DNA of 8,482 nucleotides. Origin: Opitutaceae bacterium (lineage in GTDB: Bacteria; Verrucomicrobiota; Verrucomicrobiae; Opitutales; Opitutaceae). The stretch lies in contig JAISAX010000905.1 of the NCBI GenBank assembly GCA_031266495.1, positions 1 through 8,482 of the forward strand, written 5' to 3'. Under the pieces are notes generated by a model that worked only from the letters and a program-made list of their open reading frames with translations, had not been told where the DNA came from and ran no database searches. Numbering within the stretch: position 1 is the first letter of the stretch; each line of letters starts with the position of its first letter. The position numbers and the translations under genes were made by a program. Shown here in pieces: positions 1 to 8,482 of this stretch.

Positions 1-66
<66 letters not shown>

Positions 67-114
67 AGAGCTGGACCTGAGATTCTGACAAAATAATCAG
101 GACGAAACGCCATT

Positions 115-130
115 CCGCCCAAGAGGGCGG
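115..130. promoter_or_regulatory. Small perfect hairpin in the leader of the first gene
   Basis: CCGCCC (115-120) and GGGCGG (125-130) form a perfect 6-bp inverted repeat around the loop AAGA, about 40 bases before the ATG at 171. A TATGAT hexamer at 136-141 follows and could be a -10 box, but I see no convincing -35 partner. The palindrome could be an operator or a leader hairpin. The symmetry is directly visible; its role is inference. Confidence 0.3.
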
Positions 131-170
131 GCGTGTATGATTCGGGAAATCTGATTTACCACGTCATTTC

Positions 171-1058
171 ATGATCTCTTCCCTGACTTCCTCACAATCG
201 ACTTGTCCGGCTCTGCCGCCGCTGGCGGTGTTTACGAAGCCGTGGCCCGAACCGTTGCACGCCCTTGCCGGACGGATGGCCGGGCTCGGGGTGGAGGGAG
301 TGGAGTTGCCCGTGCGGCCGGGATTTCCGGTGACGCCGGAAAACGTCGCCATGCTGTTGCCGGAAGCTGTGCGTGTATTCGGAGAACGGAGACTGCGGAT
401 TTTCAGCGTGGCGGGCGAACCGGATGCGGCGCTCGCGCGGGCGTGCGGCGCGGCGGGTGTGCCGGTGATCCGGGTGTGCCTGCGGGTGAATGAGGGTGAA
501 AATTATCCCGACGCGGAGGCGCGCTGGCGGCGGCGGTTTGACGAATTGCGTCCGGTGCTCGACGAGACGGGTGTGTGCATCGGTGTGCAGAATCACTGCG
601 GGAACTGGTTGCCGCACGCGATGGCGATCCGGGATGTCTGCGCGGGGTTTGATCCGCGACAGGTGGCGGCGGTGTGGGATGCCGCTCACGCGGCGTTGTG
701 CGGAGAGCCGCCGGCGATGGGGCTCGATCTGGTGGCGTCGCATGCGTGCATGGTGAATCTGAAAAATGCCCGCCGGGTGAGGCGCGATGATCGTGCCGGG
801 GACGCGGGCGCGGGTACGAGGGAGGCGCGGACGGTGGCGGAGTGGAAGATCGAATGGTGCCGGGGCGACGAAGGCATCGCGTCCTGGCCGGATGTGGCGA
901 CGGAGCTGGCGAGGCGCCGGTTTGCCGGACCGGTGTGTCTGACCGCGGAGTATTCCGACCCGGCGGCGGTGGATCGTTTCATCGCGGAGGACGTGCGGCT
1001 TGCACGCGCGTTGCTGGCGGCGGCGTATGCGGCGGCCCGGACGGAGGCGCAGCCATGA
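171..1058 (+). CDS. Xylose-isomerase-like TIM-barrel protein (sugar phosphate isomerase/epimerase family)
   Basis: A 295-residue protein with the layout of the AP-endonuclease-2/xylose-isomerase-like TIM barrel, a family of metal-dependent cytoplasmic enzymes that isomerise or epimerise sugars and inositols. Visible landmarks are FTKPW near the first strand (21-25), GVEGVELPVRPG (about 40-51), QNHCGNW (140-146), VWDAAH (168-173), VNLKNA (195-200) and LTAEYSD (258-263). Candidate metal or catalytic residues are His142, Asp170, His173, Lys198 and Glu260. The family often has Glu where Gln140 sits, so metal binding may be altered. Length is normal for the family. The ATG at 171 is the first plausible start, but no Shine-Dalgarno sequence precedes it. 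The stop overlaps the next gene's start as ATGA, so the two are probably co-translated. Codons are mostly G-ending. The fold is fairly secure; the substrate is unknown. Confidence 0.8.
   Translation: MISSLTSSQSTCPALPPLAVFTKPWPEPLHALAGRMAGLGVEGVELPVRPGFPVTPENVAMLLPEAVRVFGERRLRIFSVAGEPDAALARACGAAGVPVIRVCLRVNEGENYPDAEARWRRRFDELRPVLDETGVCIGVQNHCGNWLPHAMAIRDVCAGFDPRQVAAVWDAAHAALCGEPPAMGLDLVASHACMVNLKNARRVRRDDRAGDAGAGTREARTVAEWKIEWCRGDEGIASWPDVATELARRRFAGPVCLTAEYSDPAAVDRFIAEDVRLARALLAAAYAAARTEAQP
1043..1047 (+). promoter_or_regulatory. Ribosome binding site that fixes the start of the enolase-superfamily gene
   Basis: GGAGG lies 7 bases before the ATG at 1055, inside the end of the upstream gene. 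It is the best Shine-Dalgarno match on the plus strand near a start here, and it favours 1055 over the in-frame upstream ATG at 842. The ATGA overlap supports the same start and translational coupling. Confidence 0.75.
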
Positions 1059-2575
1059 GCGCGGGAATCAGCATTGTCAATACAAGCGCCCGCGTGCTGC
1101 CCTTGCGGGCGCGGATGCCGTTCCGGTTCGGGATTTCGCGGGTGACTCGCGTGCCGCATGTGATCGTGCGGGTCGAGGTGGCGGTGGGGGGACGGCGGGC
1201 CGCGGGGGTGGCGGCGGACAGCCTGATGCCGAAGTGGTTCACGAAGAATCCTCACACGGGTTTTCGCGCGGATATCGATGAACTGCGCGAGGCGGTTTTG
1301 TCGGGATGCGAGGTGGCGCGGATGGCGGGGCGGGACGGGGAATCGGTGTTTGCCCTCTGGCACGCGGTCCACGGAGAGCAGTTGCGCCGCGGGGGAGCGC
1401 GGGGATGGCCGCATTTGCTGGCGAATTTCGGAGCGTCGCTGATCGAACGCGCCTTGATCGACGCGGTGTGCCGCCTGCATGCCATGCCGTTTCATGCGGC
1501 GCTCGTCCGGAATCTTTTCGGAGTGAGGCTGGAAAAGATTTACCCGGAGCTGGCCGGTATGGGGCCGGCGGAGGTCGTGCCATCTGTGCCGGTGTCGCGT
1601 ATTCGGGTTCGTCATACGGTTGGGTTGTCCGATCCGCTGACGCGCGGCGATCTGACGGCAGGGGAATGGCCGGATGACGGGTTGCCGGTGTGCCTGGAAG
1701 ACGTCATCGCCCGCCATGGCATCCGGCGCTTCAAGATCAAGGTGTCGGACGATACGGAAAAGAATCTCGTCCGCCTGCGCGCCATTGCCGCTGTCATCGG
1801 GGAGGCGCTTGGCGACGATCATGTTTTTACGCTCGACGGGAACGAATCCTGGCGGACACCGGAGGCGTTTGAGGATTTCTGGCGTAGTGCGTCAAAAGAT
1901 ACGGTTTTGAGGCGATGGTTCAGGCGGTTGCGGTTCATCGAACAACCGTTGCATCGCGACTGCGCGTTGTGTGGCGACGGGATCAGGGCGATGCTGGCGC
2001 GCTTGCAGGACGCCGGGCCGATGCCGCCCGTGATCATCGACGAATCGGACGCGGAGGTGGACACGCTGGCGCGCGCGCTCGCGGCGGGGTACGCGGGCAC
2101 GACGCACAAGAACTGCAAGGGTGTCTTCAAGAGCGTGGCGAACCTCGCGTTGCTGCGCCACCGCGGCCCCGCGCTTGCGGGGGGCGGGACGGGGATTCTC
2201 AGCGGCGAAGATCTGACGAATGTAGGGCCGGTGGCATTACCGCAGGATCTTTGCGTGACGGGGGCGCTTGGCATCGACGATCTGGAGCGCAACGGGCATC
2301 ACTATTTCGCCGGGCTCCGCGGCTTTCCGGAGGCGTTGAGCGCGCCGATGGCGCGGCATCATGCGGATGTGTTTGCCCGTACGAAGGGAGAGGCCGGCCG
2401 CGGATTTCTGGCGGTGCGCATCGACGGCGGGCGAATCGGGTGCGCGTCGTTGCACAGGCAGGCCGGACTCGGGCCGGTAGAGTTGGCGGACGTGGCGGCG
2501 CTGCCATCGCTGGAGGATGATGCGGACTGGGCGGCGGTGGTCGCGGCGCTGGAAGCTTCGCCGGATGAAGATTAA
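1055..2575 (+). CDS. Enolase-superfamily enzyme (mandelate racemase/muconate lactonizing type)
   Basis: A 506-residue cytoplasmic enzyme of the enolase superfamily, which abstracts a proton alpha to a carboxylate with Mg2+ to dehydrate, racemise or epimerise acids. The N-terminal capping domain spans roughly residues 1-170. The barrel shows the muconate-lactonizing-type set: KIK at 227-229 (candidate bases Lys227/Lys229), Asp261 in LDGNES, Glu296 in FIEQPL, Asp329 in IIDESD (metal ligands), and Lys352 in THKNCKG. A second landmark, NGHHYFAGL, lies at about 413-421. At 506 residues it is about 100 longer than the usual 350-400, with length added in the cap and a C-terminal tail. The chosen start has a GGAGG site and overlaps the upstream TIM-barrel gene by four bases. 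It probably handles a sugar acid or related carboxylate, together with its neighbours. The family is secure; the reaction is not. Confidence 0.85.
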   Translation: MSAGISIVNTSARVLPLRARMPFRFGISRVTRVPHVIVRVEVAVGGRRAAGVAADSLMPKWFTKNPHTGFRADIDELREAVLSGCEVARMAGRDGESVFALWHAVHGEQLRRGGARGWPHLLANFGASLIERALIDAVCRLHAMPFHAALVRNLFGVRLEKIYPELAGMGPAEVVPSVPVSRIRVRHTVGLSDPLTRGDLTAGEWPDDGLPVCLEDVIARHGIRRFKIKVSDDTEKNLVRLRAIAAVIGEALGDDHVFTLDGNESWRTPEAFEDFWRSASKDTVLRRWFRRLRFIEQPLHRDCALCGDGIRAMLARLQDAGPMPPVIIDESDAEVDTLARALAAGYAGTTHKNCKGVFKSVANLALLRHRGPALAGGGTGILSGEDLTNVGPVALPQDLCVTGALGIDDLERNGHHYFAGLRGFPEALSAPMARHHADVFARTKGEAGRGFLAVRIDGGRIGCASLHRQAGLGPVELADVAALPSLEDDADWAAVVAALEASPDED

Positions 2576-2580
2576 TTCCT

Positions 2581-2610
2581 CCCCCCCCCCCCCACACACA
2601 CACCACCACC
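2581..2610. repeat. C13 tract followed by AC and ACC microsatellites
   Basis: Thirteen C (2581-2593) begin five bases after the stop codon of the enolase-superfamily gene. They run into a short AC dinucleotide repeat and then ACC trinucleotide units up to 2610. The whole stretch is A and C only. It sits in the 76-base gap before the dehydrogenase gene, immediately upstream of a possible -35 box. Length change here would alter promoter context rather than a protein. Confidence 0.9.
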
Positions 2611-2616
2611 GTCCGT

Positions 2617-2643
2617 TTGATTATTCTTATCCTGCTCTATATT
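2617..2643 (+). promoter_or_regulatory. Candidate promoter of the hydroxyacid dehydrogenase gene
   Basis: TTGATT (2617-2622) and TATATT (2638-2643) resemble sigma70 -35 and -10 boxes with a 15-base spacer, somewhat short. The -10 box ends only 8 bases before the ATG at 2652 and no Shine-Dalgarno sequence is visible, so a transcript from here would be nearly leaderless. The short AT-rich island stands out between GC-rich coding regions. Assignment is by eye. Confidence 0.4.
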
Positions 2644-2651
2644 TGACCATT

Positions 2652-3638
2652 ATGAAAAATAAAATCGGAGTTGTCATTAACATTGAACTACGCCGTCGTC
2701 TGTTTGCGGATACGGACTGGACGCGGCTGAAGACGTTGGGCGAGGTCGTCGCCACGGAGGCGGAGAAGCCGGTCAACGCGGAGGTGGCGGCGGCGTTGTT
2801 GAAAGGTTGCGAGATCGCGGTCGGCTCGTGGGGCACGCCGGGGCCGACGGCGGAGGTGGTGGCGCGTTGTCCGGACCTGAAGCTGTGGATTCATGCGGCG
2901 GGGACGGTGAAGCATTTTTTCGGTCCGCATCTGGAGGGCCGGGAACTCCGTATCGCCTCCTGCAAGGCAGCTATCGCCAGGAGCGTGGCCGAACTGGTGT
3001 TGGGCGAAATCATCCTCGGGTTGCGCCGCGTGCCGCAGGATGCCGCGGCCAATCGCAGGGGCATAACGTCAAAGCCGGCCGGGTTGAAGACGCTGGCGGA
3101 ATCCACCGTGGGCATTGTGAGCGCTTCGGAGACGGGGCGGGCGTTGATTGCACTGCTGCGTCCTTTTGGCGGGCGGGTGCTGGTGTGGGATCCGTTTCTC
3201 GACGAGACGCAGGCGTGCGCGCTCGGCGTGGAGCGGGTGGCGGAGATCGGGGAGTTGTGCGCGCGGTGCGACGTGGTGTCGTTGCATGCGCCGGCGCTGC
3301 CGGCGACGCGGCATTTGCTGGGGGCGAAGCATTTTTGCGCGATGCGTGACGGCGCGATTTTCATCAACAGTTCGCGCGGTACGTGTATCGACGAGTGGGC
3401 GTTGATTGCGGAGCTGGAACGGGAGCGGTTGTTCGCTTTTCTTGACGTGACCGATCCCGAACCGGCGGCGGCGGACAGTCCGTTGCGGAAGTTGTCCAAC
3501 GTGATCCTGACATCGCACACGGCGGGTCCGCCGTCGGTGCTGATCGGGCGGCAGGTGGTCGAGGATATCGAGGCCACGCTGCGCGGCGGAGCGCCGCGCC
3601 ACGTCATCACGGCAGAGCAACTGGCGGTGGTGGGGTGA
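2652..3638 (+). CDS. D-isomer-specific 2-hydroxyacid dehydrogenase family protein
   Basis: A 328-residue NAD(P)-dependent oxidoreductase of the family that interconverts D-2-hydroxyacids and 2-oxoacids in the cytoplasm. The catalytic triad is visible: Arg242 in INSSRG (238-243), Glu270 in LDVTDPEP (264-271) and His289 in TSHTAG (287-292). The Rossmann segment runs from about 152 to 182, with Asp180 (VWDPF) at the end of the second strand, which usually favours NAD. The dinucleotide loop is unusual: where relatives have GxGxxG it reads SASETG (157-162), keeping only the last glycine. Length is typical. The ATG at 2652 is chosen because earlier in-frame codons would read through the C13 tract into the previous gene. 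It follows the isomerase and enolase-superfamily genes, so it may reduce or oxidise their product. Its last 32 bases overlap the convergent kinase-like gene. Confidence 0.85.
   Translation: MKNKIGVVINIELRRRLFADTDWTRLKTLGEVVATEAEKPVNAEVAAALLKGCEIAVGSWGTPGPTAEVVARCPDLKLWIHAAGTVKHFFGPHLEGRELRIASCKAAIARSVAELVLGEIILGLRRVPQDAAANRRGITSKPAGLKTLAESTVGIVSASETGRALIALLRPFGGRVLVWDPFLDETQACALGVERVAEIGELCARCDVVSLHAPALPATRHLLGAKHFCAMRDGAIFINSSRGTCIDEWALIAELERERLFAFLDVTDPEPAAADSPLRKLSNVILTSHTAGPPSVLIGRQVVEDIEATLRGGAPRHVITAEQLAVVG
3581..3599. terminator. GC hairpin at the convergent gene junction, possible terminator
   Basis: GCGCGGCG (3581-3588) and CGCCGCGC (3592-3599) are a perfect 8-bp inverted repeat around a GAG loop. 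It lies within the last codons of the dehydrogenase gene and, on the minus strand, begins 7 bases after the stop codon of the kinase-like gene. No T-run follows on either strand, so a classical intrinsic terminator is not shown. It could still stop or pause the minus-strand transcript. Confidence 0.35.
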
Positions 3639-4332
3639 CGCCGGGGATTGCTCCGCGTAACTGTATTTCCAGTGTCGGGCAGGGTTTGCCGATCACTACA
3701 TCGATCGGGACCAGGATCCCCGGAGAGGTTAGCAGGATGTTGGGCGGCTGGACGTCCATAATGATCAGGTTGAGAACCGGGTTATAATAGATGTATCCGC
3801 CCGGGAAGGCTGGCGATCTCATGAAGCCGATCCCCGCCAGGTAGCTGTCAATTACTGCCTGGCCGGGAGGAGGTGTGTCGCGATCTGTCTGAATCCATCG
3901 TTGGGAGGTGATGACCGAGACAGAATTGCCGTCCGAAAAAAGGCCGATTACGCGTATGTCGTCGCCGAAGATTTTATTCTGATAATGGAGCCGTTCGAGA
4001 TATTCGACCGGTGAGGCGCCCTCTGGCGCTCCGACTTTACTGACGGAATTCCCAAACCGGTCGGGGTGCGTAACCTTGATTGCCAAGCCTGTGCTGGCGT
4101 CGTGATAGACGGTATGCTCGGCGCCTACTCCAATGCCTTTCAGCGGCTCAAGGAATGCGTGTTGAAGGATGCAGCCATTTTTACAACCCCACTGTACAAG
4201 CGCTTGTCGTTGCGCTCCGAAGAGGCTGCGTTTCTCTCCACGGCCAAGAATTGCAACCGCGCTTGTCCGGATATCATGCGCGGCTGTGTCCGGCGAAAAT
4301 CCAGCATTTTGATATGCCATTCCGAATGCCAT
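3607..4332 (-). CDS. Polyvalent-protein-type kinase-like protein
   Basis: A 241-residue protein resembling the Ser/Thr/Tyr-kinase-like domain found in polyvalent proteins of phages and conjugative elements (Pfam Kinase-PolyVal, recalled, not searched). Its order of motifs fits: GVGAEHTVYHD (68-78) as a glycine-rich loop, Lys86 in LAIKVT, YLERLHYQNKIFGDDIRV (111-128), ITSQRWI (141-147), IIMDVQPPNIL (190-200) with Asp193 and Asn198 as catalytic-loop residues, and VPIDVVIG (208-215) with Asp211 as likely metal ligand. So the kinase core looks intact, and the gene is a stand-alone domain rather than part of a giant polyvalent protein. The ATG at 4332 has AAAGGA 8 bases upstream. A longer frame from 4416 would read through the C tract without a ribosome site. 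The gene is visibly less GC-rich than its neighbours, suggesting transfer. Its 3' end overlaps the dehydrogenase gene. Target and role are unknown. Confidence 0.7.
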   Translation of the reverse strand: MAFGMAYQNAGFSPDTAAHDIRTSAVAILGRGEKRSLFGAQRQALVQWGCKNGCILQHAFLEPLKGIGVGAEHTVYHDASTGLAIKVTHPDRFGNSVSKVGAPEGASPVEYLERLHYQNKIFGDDIRVIGLFSDGNSVSVITSQRWIQTDRDTPPPGQAVIDSYLAGIGFMRSPAFPGGYIYYNPVLNLIIMDVQPPNILLTSPGILVPIDVVIGKPCPTLEIQLRGAIPGVTPPPPVALP

Positions 4333-4340
4333 GTGGGAAG

Positions 4341-4346
4341 TCCTTT
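4341..4346 (-). promoter_or_regulatory. Ribosome binding site of the kinase-like gene
   Basis: On the minus strand AAAGGA lies 8 bases before the ATG at 4332. It favours this start over the in-frame ATG at 4416, which has no such site and would place five prolines from the C tract at the N-terminus. Confidence 0.65.
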
Positions 4347-4351
4347 CATTT

Positions 4352-4386
4352 CGGACAAAAATGTTACGGACAAACCGGCGCGTCAA
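4352..4386 (-). promoter_or_regulatory. Paired 8-bp direct repeats in the kinase gene upstream region
   Basis: CGGACAAA occurs twice on the plus strand, at 4352-4359 and 4367-4374 (TTTGTCCG on the gene's strand), with a 15-base period. Between and beside them on the minus strand are TAACAT (4366-4361) and, upstream, TTGACG (4386-4381), which resemble -10 and -35 boxes, although a 14-base spacer is short. Two identical repeats around a possible -10 box, just before the ribosome site, would suit a repressor or activator site. The repeats are seen; their function is inference. Confidence 0.4.
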
Positions 4387-4393
4387 GCAGGCA

Positions 4394-4409
4394 GGGGGGG
4401 GGGGGGGGG
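4394..4409. repeat. G16 tract upstream of the kinase-like gene
   Basis: Sixteen G on the plus strand are a C16 tract on the coding strand of the kinase-like gene, 61 bases before its start codon and 7 bases upstream of a possible -35 box. Position and orientation match the C tracts before the first gene and before the dehydrogenase gene. Slippage could alter promoter geometry. Confidence 0.9.
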
Positions 4410-4586
4410 AGCGCATCTAAAAAAGTGGACATGCCCCGGAATGGCGAAGTGGCGGGAGTGGCGATCATGAAATTACACAGAAGGCACAGAGTTCGCGGAG
4501 GCCCGTCCGGCGGAAATCAAGAATCAAGAACTGATGTTCGCAGACCCGTTTTTGCACGCTGGGCGTTCCCCTGCAAATCACGCCAC

Positions 4587-4607
4587 GGGCGCACGTAAAG
4601 TGCGCCC
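4587..4607. repeat. Perfect GC-rich hairpin, REP-like
   Basis: GGGCGCAC (4587-4594) and GTGCGCCC (4600-4607) form a perfect 8-bp stem around the loop GTAAA. It lies between two divergent gene starts, so it is not at a transcript end and has no T-run. A repetitive extragenic palindrome, or the remnant of a small transposon-like element, is the simplest reading. Only this single copy is in the window, so dispersal is unproven. Confidence 0.45.
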
Positions 4608-5021
4608 CTACGTTGTCCTTCGCGTAACTTCAGCTGTTTATATTTCCCTGCGCGGTTCCTTGATCCCCGGAGGGCCACCCGATCCCGGACCGGTTCGACC
4701 TCAAAATCCTCCTCCGCGTACATCATTCAATAAACTGGTGCATCTATAGTATAATCCGCGGAGAACCATTTTCCTGTCCGCCACAAAATTCTCCCGGTTT
4801 CATCATGCCCGCGCAACATGACAACCGTATGATAATCAATAAAAAACAGAAAAATATAAAACCGGTGGCCAACGTCTTTCTCGCTCCCTCTTTCCACAAA
4901 TCCGGTCACTCCTCTTTCAGGAGACACCTTCATTATTTGTCAGTGCCGTCACTGGCGGGCATCGTTTGCAACCGAATAACCGGATAACTCTCACGACTAA
5001 AAGCTATAAAACTATATCCAT

Positions 5022-5056
5022 CCTGCACCCCTGCACCCTGCATCCTCCATCCTGCA
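5022..5056. repeat. CCTGCA short repeats in the leader of the secreted protein gene
   Basis: CCTGCA occurs four times, at 5022-5027, 5030-5035, 5037-5042 and 5051-5056, with CATCC-type spacers, ending 10 bases before the first ATG of the downstream gene. The array is imperfect with a period of 7-14 bases. It occupies the place where a ribosome site would be expected, and none is visible. Confidence 0.6.
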
Positions 5057-5065
5057 CACTGTACC

Positions 5066-8482
<3,417 letters not shown>

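Larger units (their letters stand above)
4410..5065. other. Non-coding region between divergent genes
   Basis: About 650 bases with no convincing gene. It separates the minus-strand kinase-like gene from the plus-strand secreted protein gene. Contents I can see are: a stretch at about 4470-4500 with CACAGAAGGCACAGAG, which has the look of a dispersed repeat; AATCAAG repeated in tandem at about 4514-4528; a perfect hairpin at 4587-4607; an isolated TATAAT at 4750-4755 with no good -35; an AT-rich part at about 4830-4860; a 5-bp hairpin CTCCT/AGGAG at 4909-4923; TATAAA at 5005-5010; and CCTGCA repeats at 5022-5056. Short open frames here on both strands lack ribosome sites and family resemblance. 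No tRNA or CRISPR structure is apparent. Confidence 0.6.

Noticed and set aside
842..1054. Upstream in-frame start at 842 for the enolase-superfamily gene
   Set aside because: The added 71 residues lie inside the TIM-barrel gene in another frame and look like nonsense. The ATG at 1055 has a GGAGG site and a normal family N-terminus.
686..1822. A minus-strand open frame of 378 codons across the first two genes
   Set aside because: It spans the junction of two well-supported plus-strand genes, and its Arg/His/Pro-rich translation resembles no protein family.
4333..4416. Longer N-terminus of the kinase-like protein from the ATG at 4416
   Set aside because: It would read through the C16 tract, has no ribosome site and adds residues unlike the family. 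The ATG at 4332 has AAAGGA at good spacing.
4465..4505. Possible CRISPR-like or phage attachment repeat around CACAGAAGGCACAGAG
   Set aside because: There is only an imperfect internal similarity, with no regularly spaced copies, no spacers and no integrase gene nearby.
4534..4749. Possible 71-residue plus-strand small protein
   Set aside because: It runs through the perfect hairpin, is rich in Pro and Arg as expected of random GC-rich DNA, and has no ribosome site.
4750..4755. Perfect TATAAT hexamer as promoter of the secreted protein gene
   Set aside because: No acceptable -35 partner at 16-18 bases, and it is more than 300 bases before the gene. It is noted only as content of the intergenic region.
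4727..4933. Possible 68-residue minus-strand small protein
   Set aside because: No ribosome site, no family resemblance and no promoter. Its size is within chance expectation for this AT-richer stretch.

Overview
The window looks like a piece of a high-GC, Gram-negative heterotroph that degrades polysaccharides. The style of the catabolic genes (a TIM-barrel sugar isomerase, an enolase-superfamily dehydratase/epimerase, a D-2-hydroxyacid dehydrogenase and a very large secreted sugar-active protein) recalls Verrucomicrobiota, especially Opitutaceae. That assignment rests on remembered protein style, not on a search.

Layout. Bases 1-66 are an interrupted poly-C tract, followed by about 100 bases of leader. 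A plus-strand catabolic block then runs from 171 to 3638. A xylose-isomerase-like TIM-barrel protein (171-1058) overlaps an enolase-superfamily enzyme (1055-2575) by an ATGA junction. After a 76-base gap with a C13 tract and AC/ACC microsatellites comes a D-isomer-specific 2-hydroxyacid dehydrogenase (2652-3638). Together they could isomerise, dehydrate or epimerise, and oxidise or reduce a sugar or sugar acid, but the substrate cannot be read from sequence. A minus-strand gene (3607-4332) converges on this block and overlaps its end by 32 bases. It encodes a small kinase-like protein of the type found as a domain in phage and plasmid polyvalent proteins. Its base composition is visibly less GC-rich than its neighbours, which suggests it was acquired. 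Between its start and the next plus-strand gene lies about 730 bases of non-coding DNA with a G16 tract, short direct repeats, a perfect GC-rich hairpin and a run of CCTGCA repeats. From 5066 to the window edge runs a single open frame of at least 1139 codons for a secreted protein: signal peptide, probable F5/8-type (CBM32-like) beta-sandwich, beta-rich middle, and a helical region resembling an (alpha/alpha)6 six-hairpin glycosidase. Near its C-terminus the frame enters a C45 tract.

Two window-wide patterns stand out. First, each of the three gene-proximal C tracts (1-66, 2581-2593, 4394-4409) is C-rich on the coding strand of the gene it precedes, 58-104 bases before the start codon, and the fourth (8422-8466) is C-rich on the coding strand of the gene whose end it occupies. 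Second, the plus-strand genes switch from G-ending codons (GCG, GTG, CTG/TTG) before 3640 to C-ending codons (GCC, GTC, CTC) after 5066, although coding strand does not change.

I do not see a clear new defence or mobile system. The best leads are the homopolymer tracts as possible phase-variable elements, the solo polyvalent-type kinase gene with its repeat-bearing upstream region, and the unassigned large secreted enzyme.
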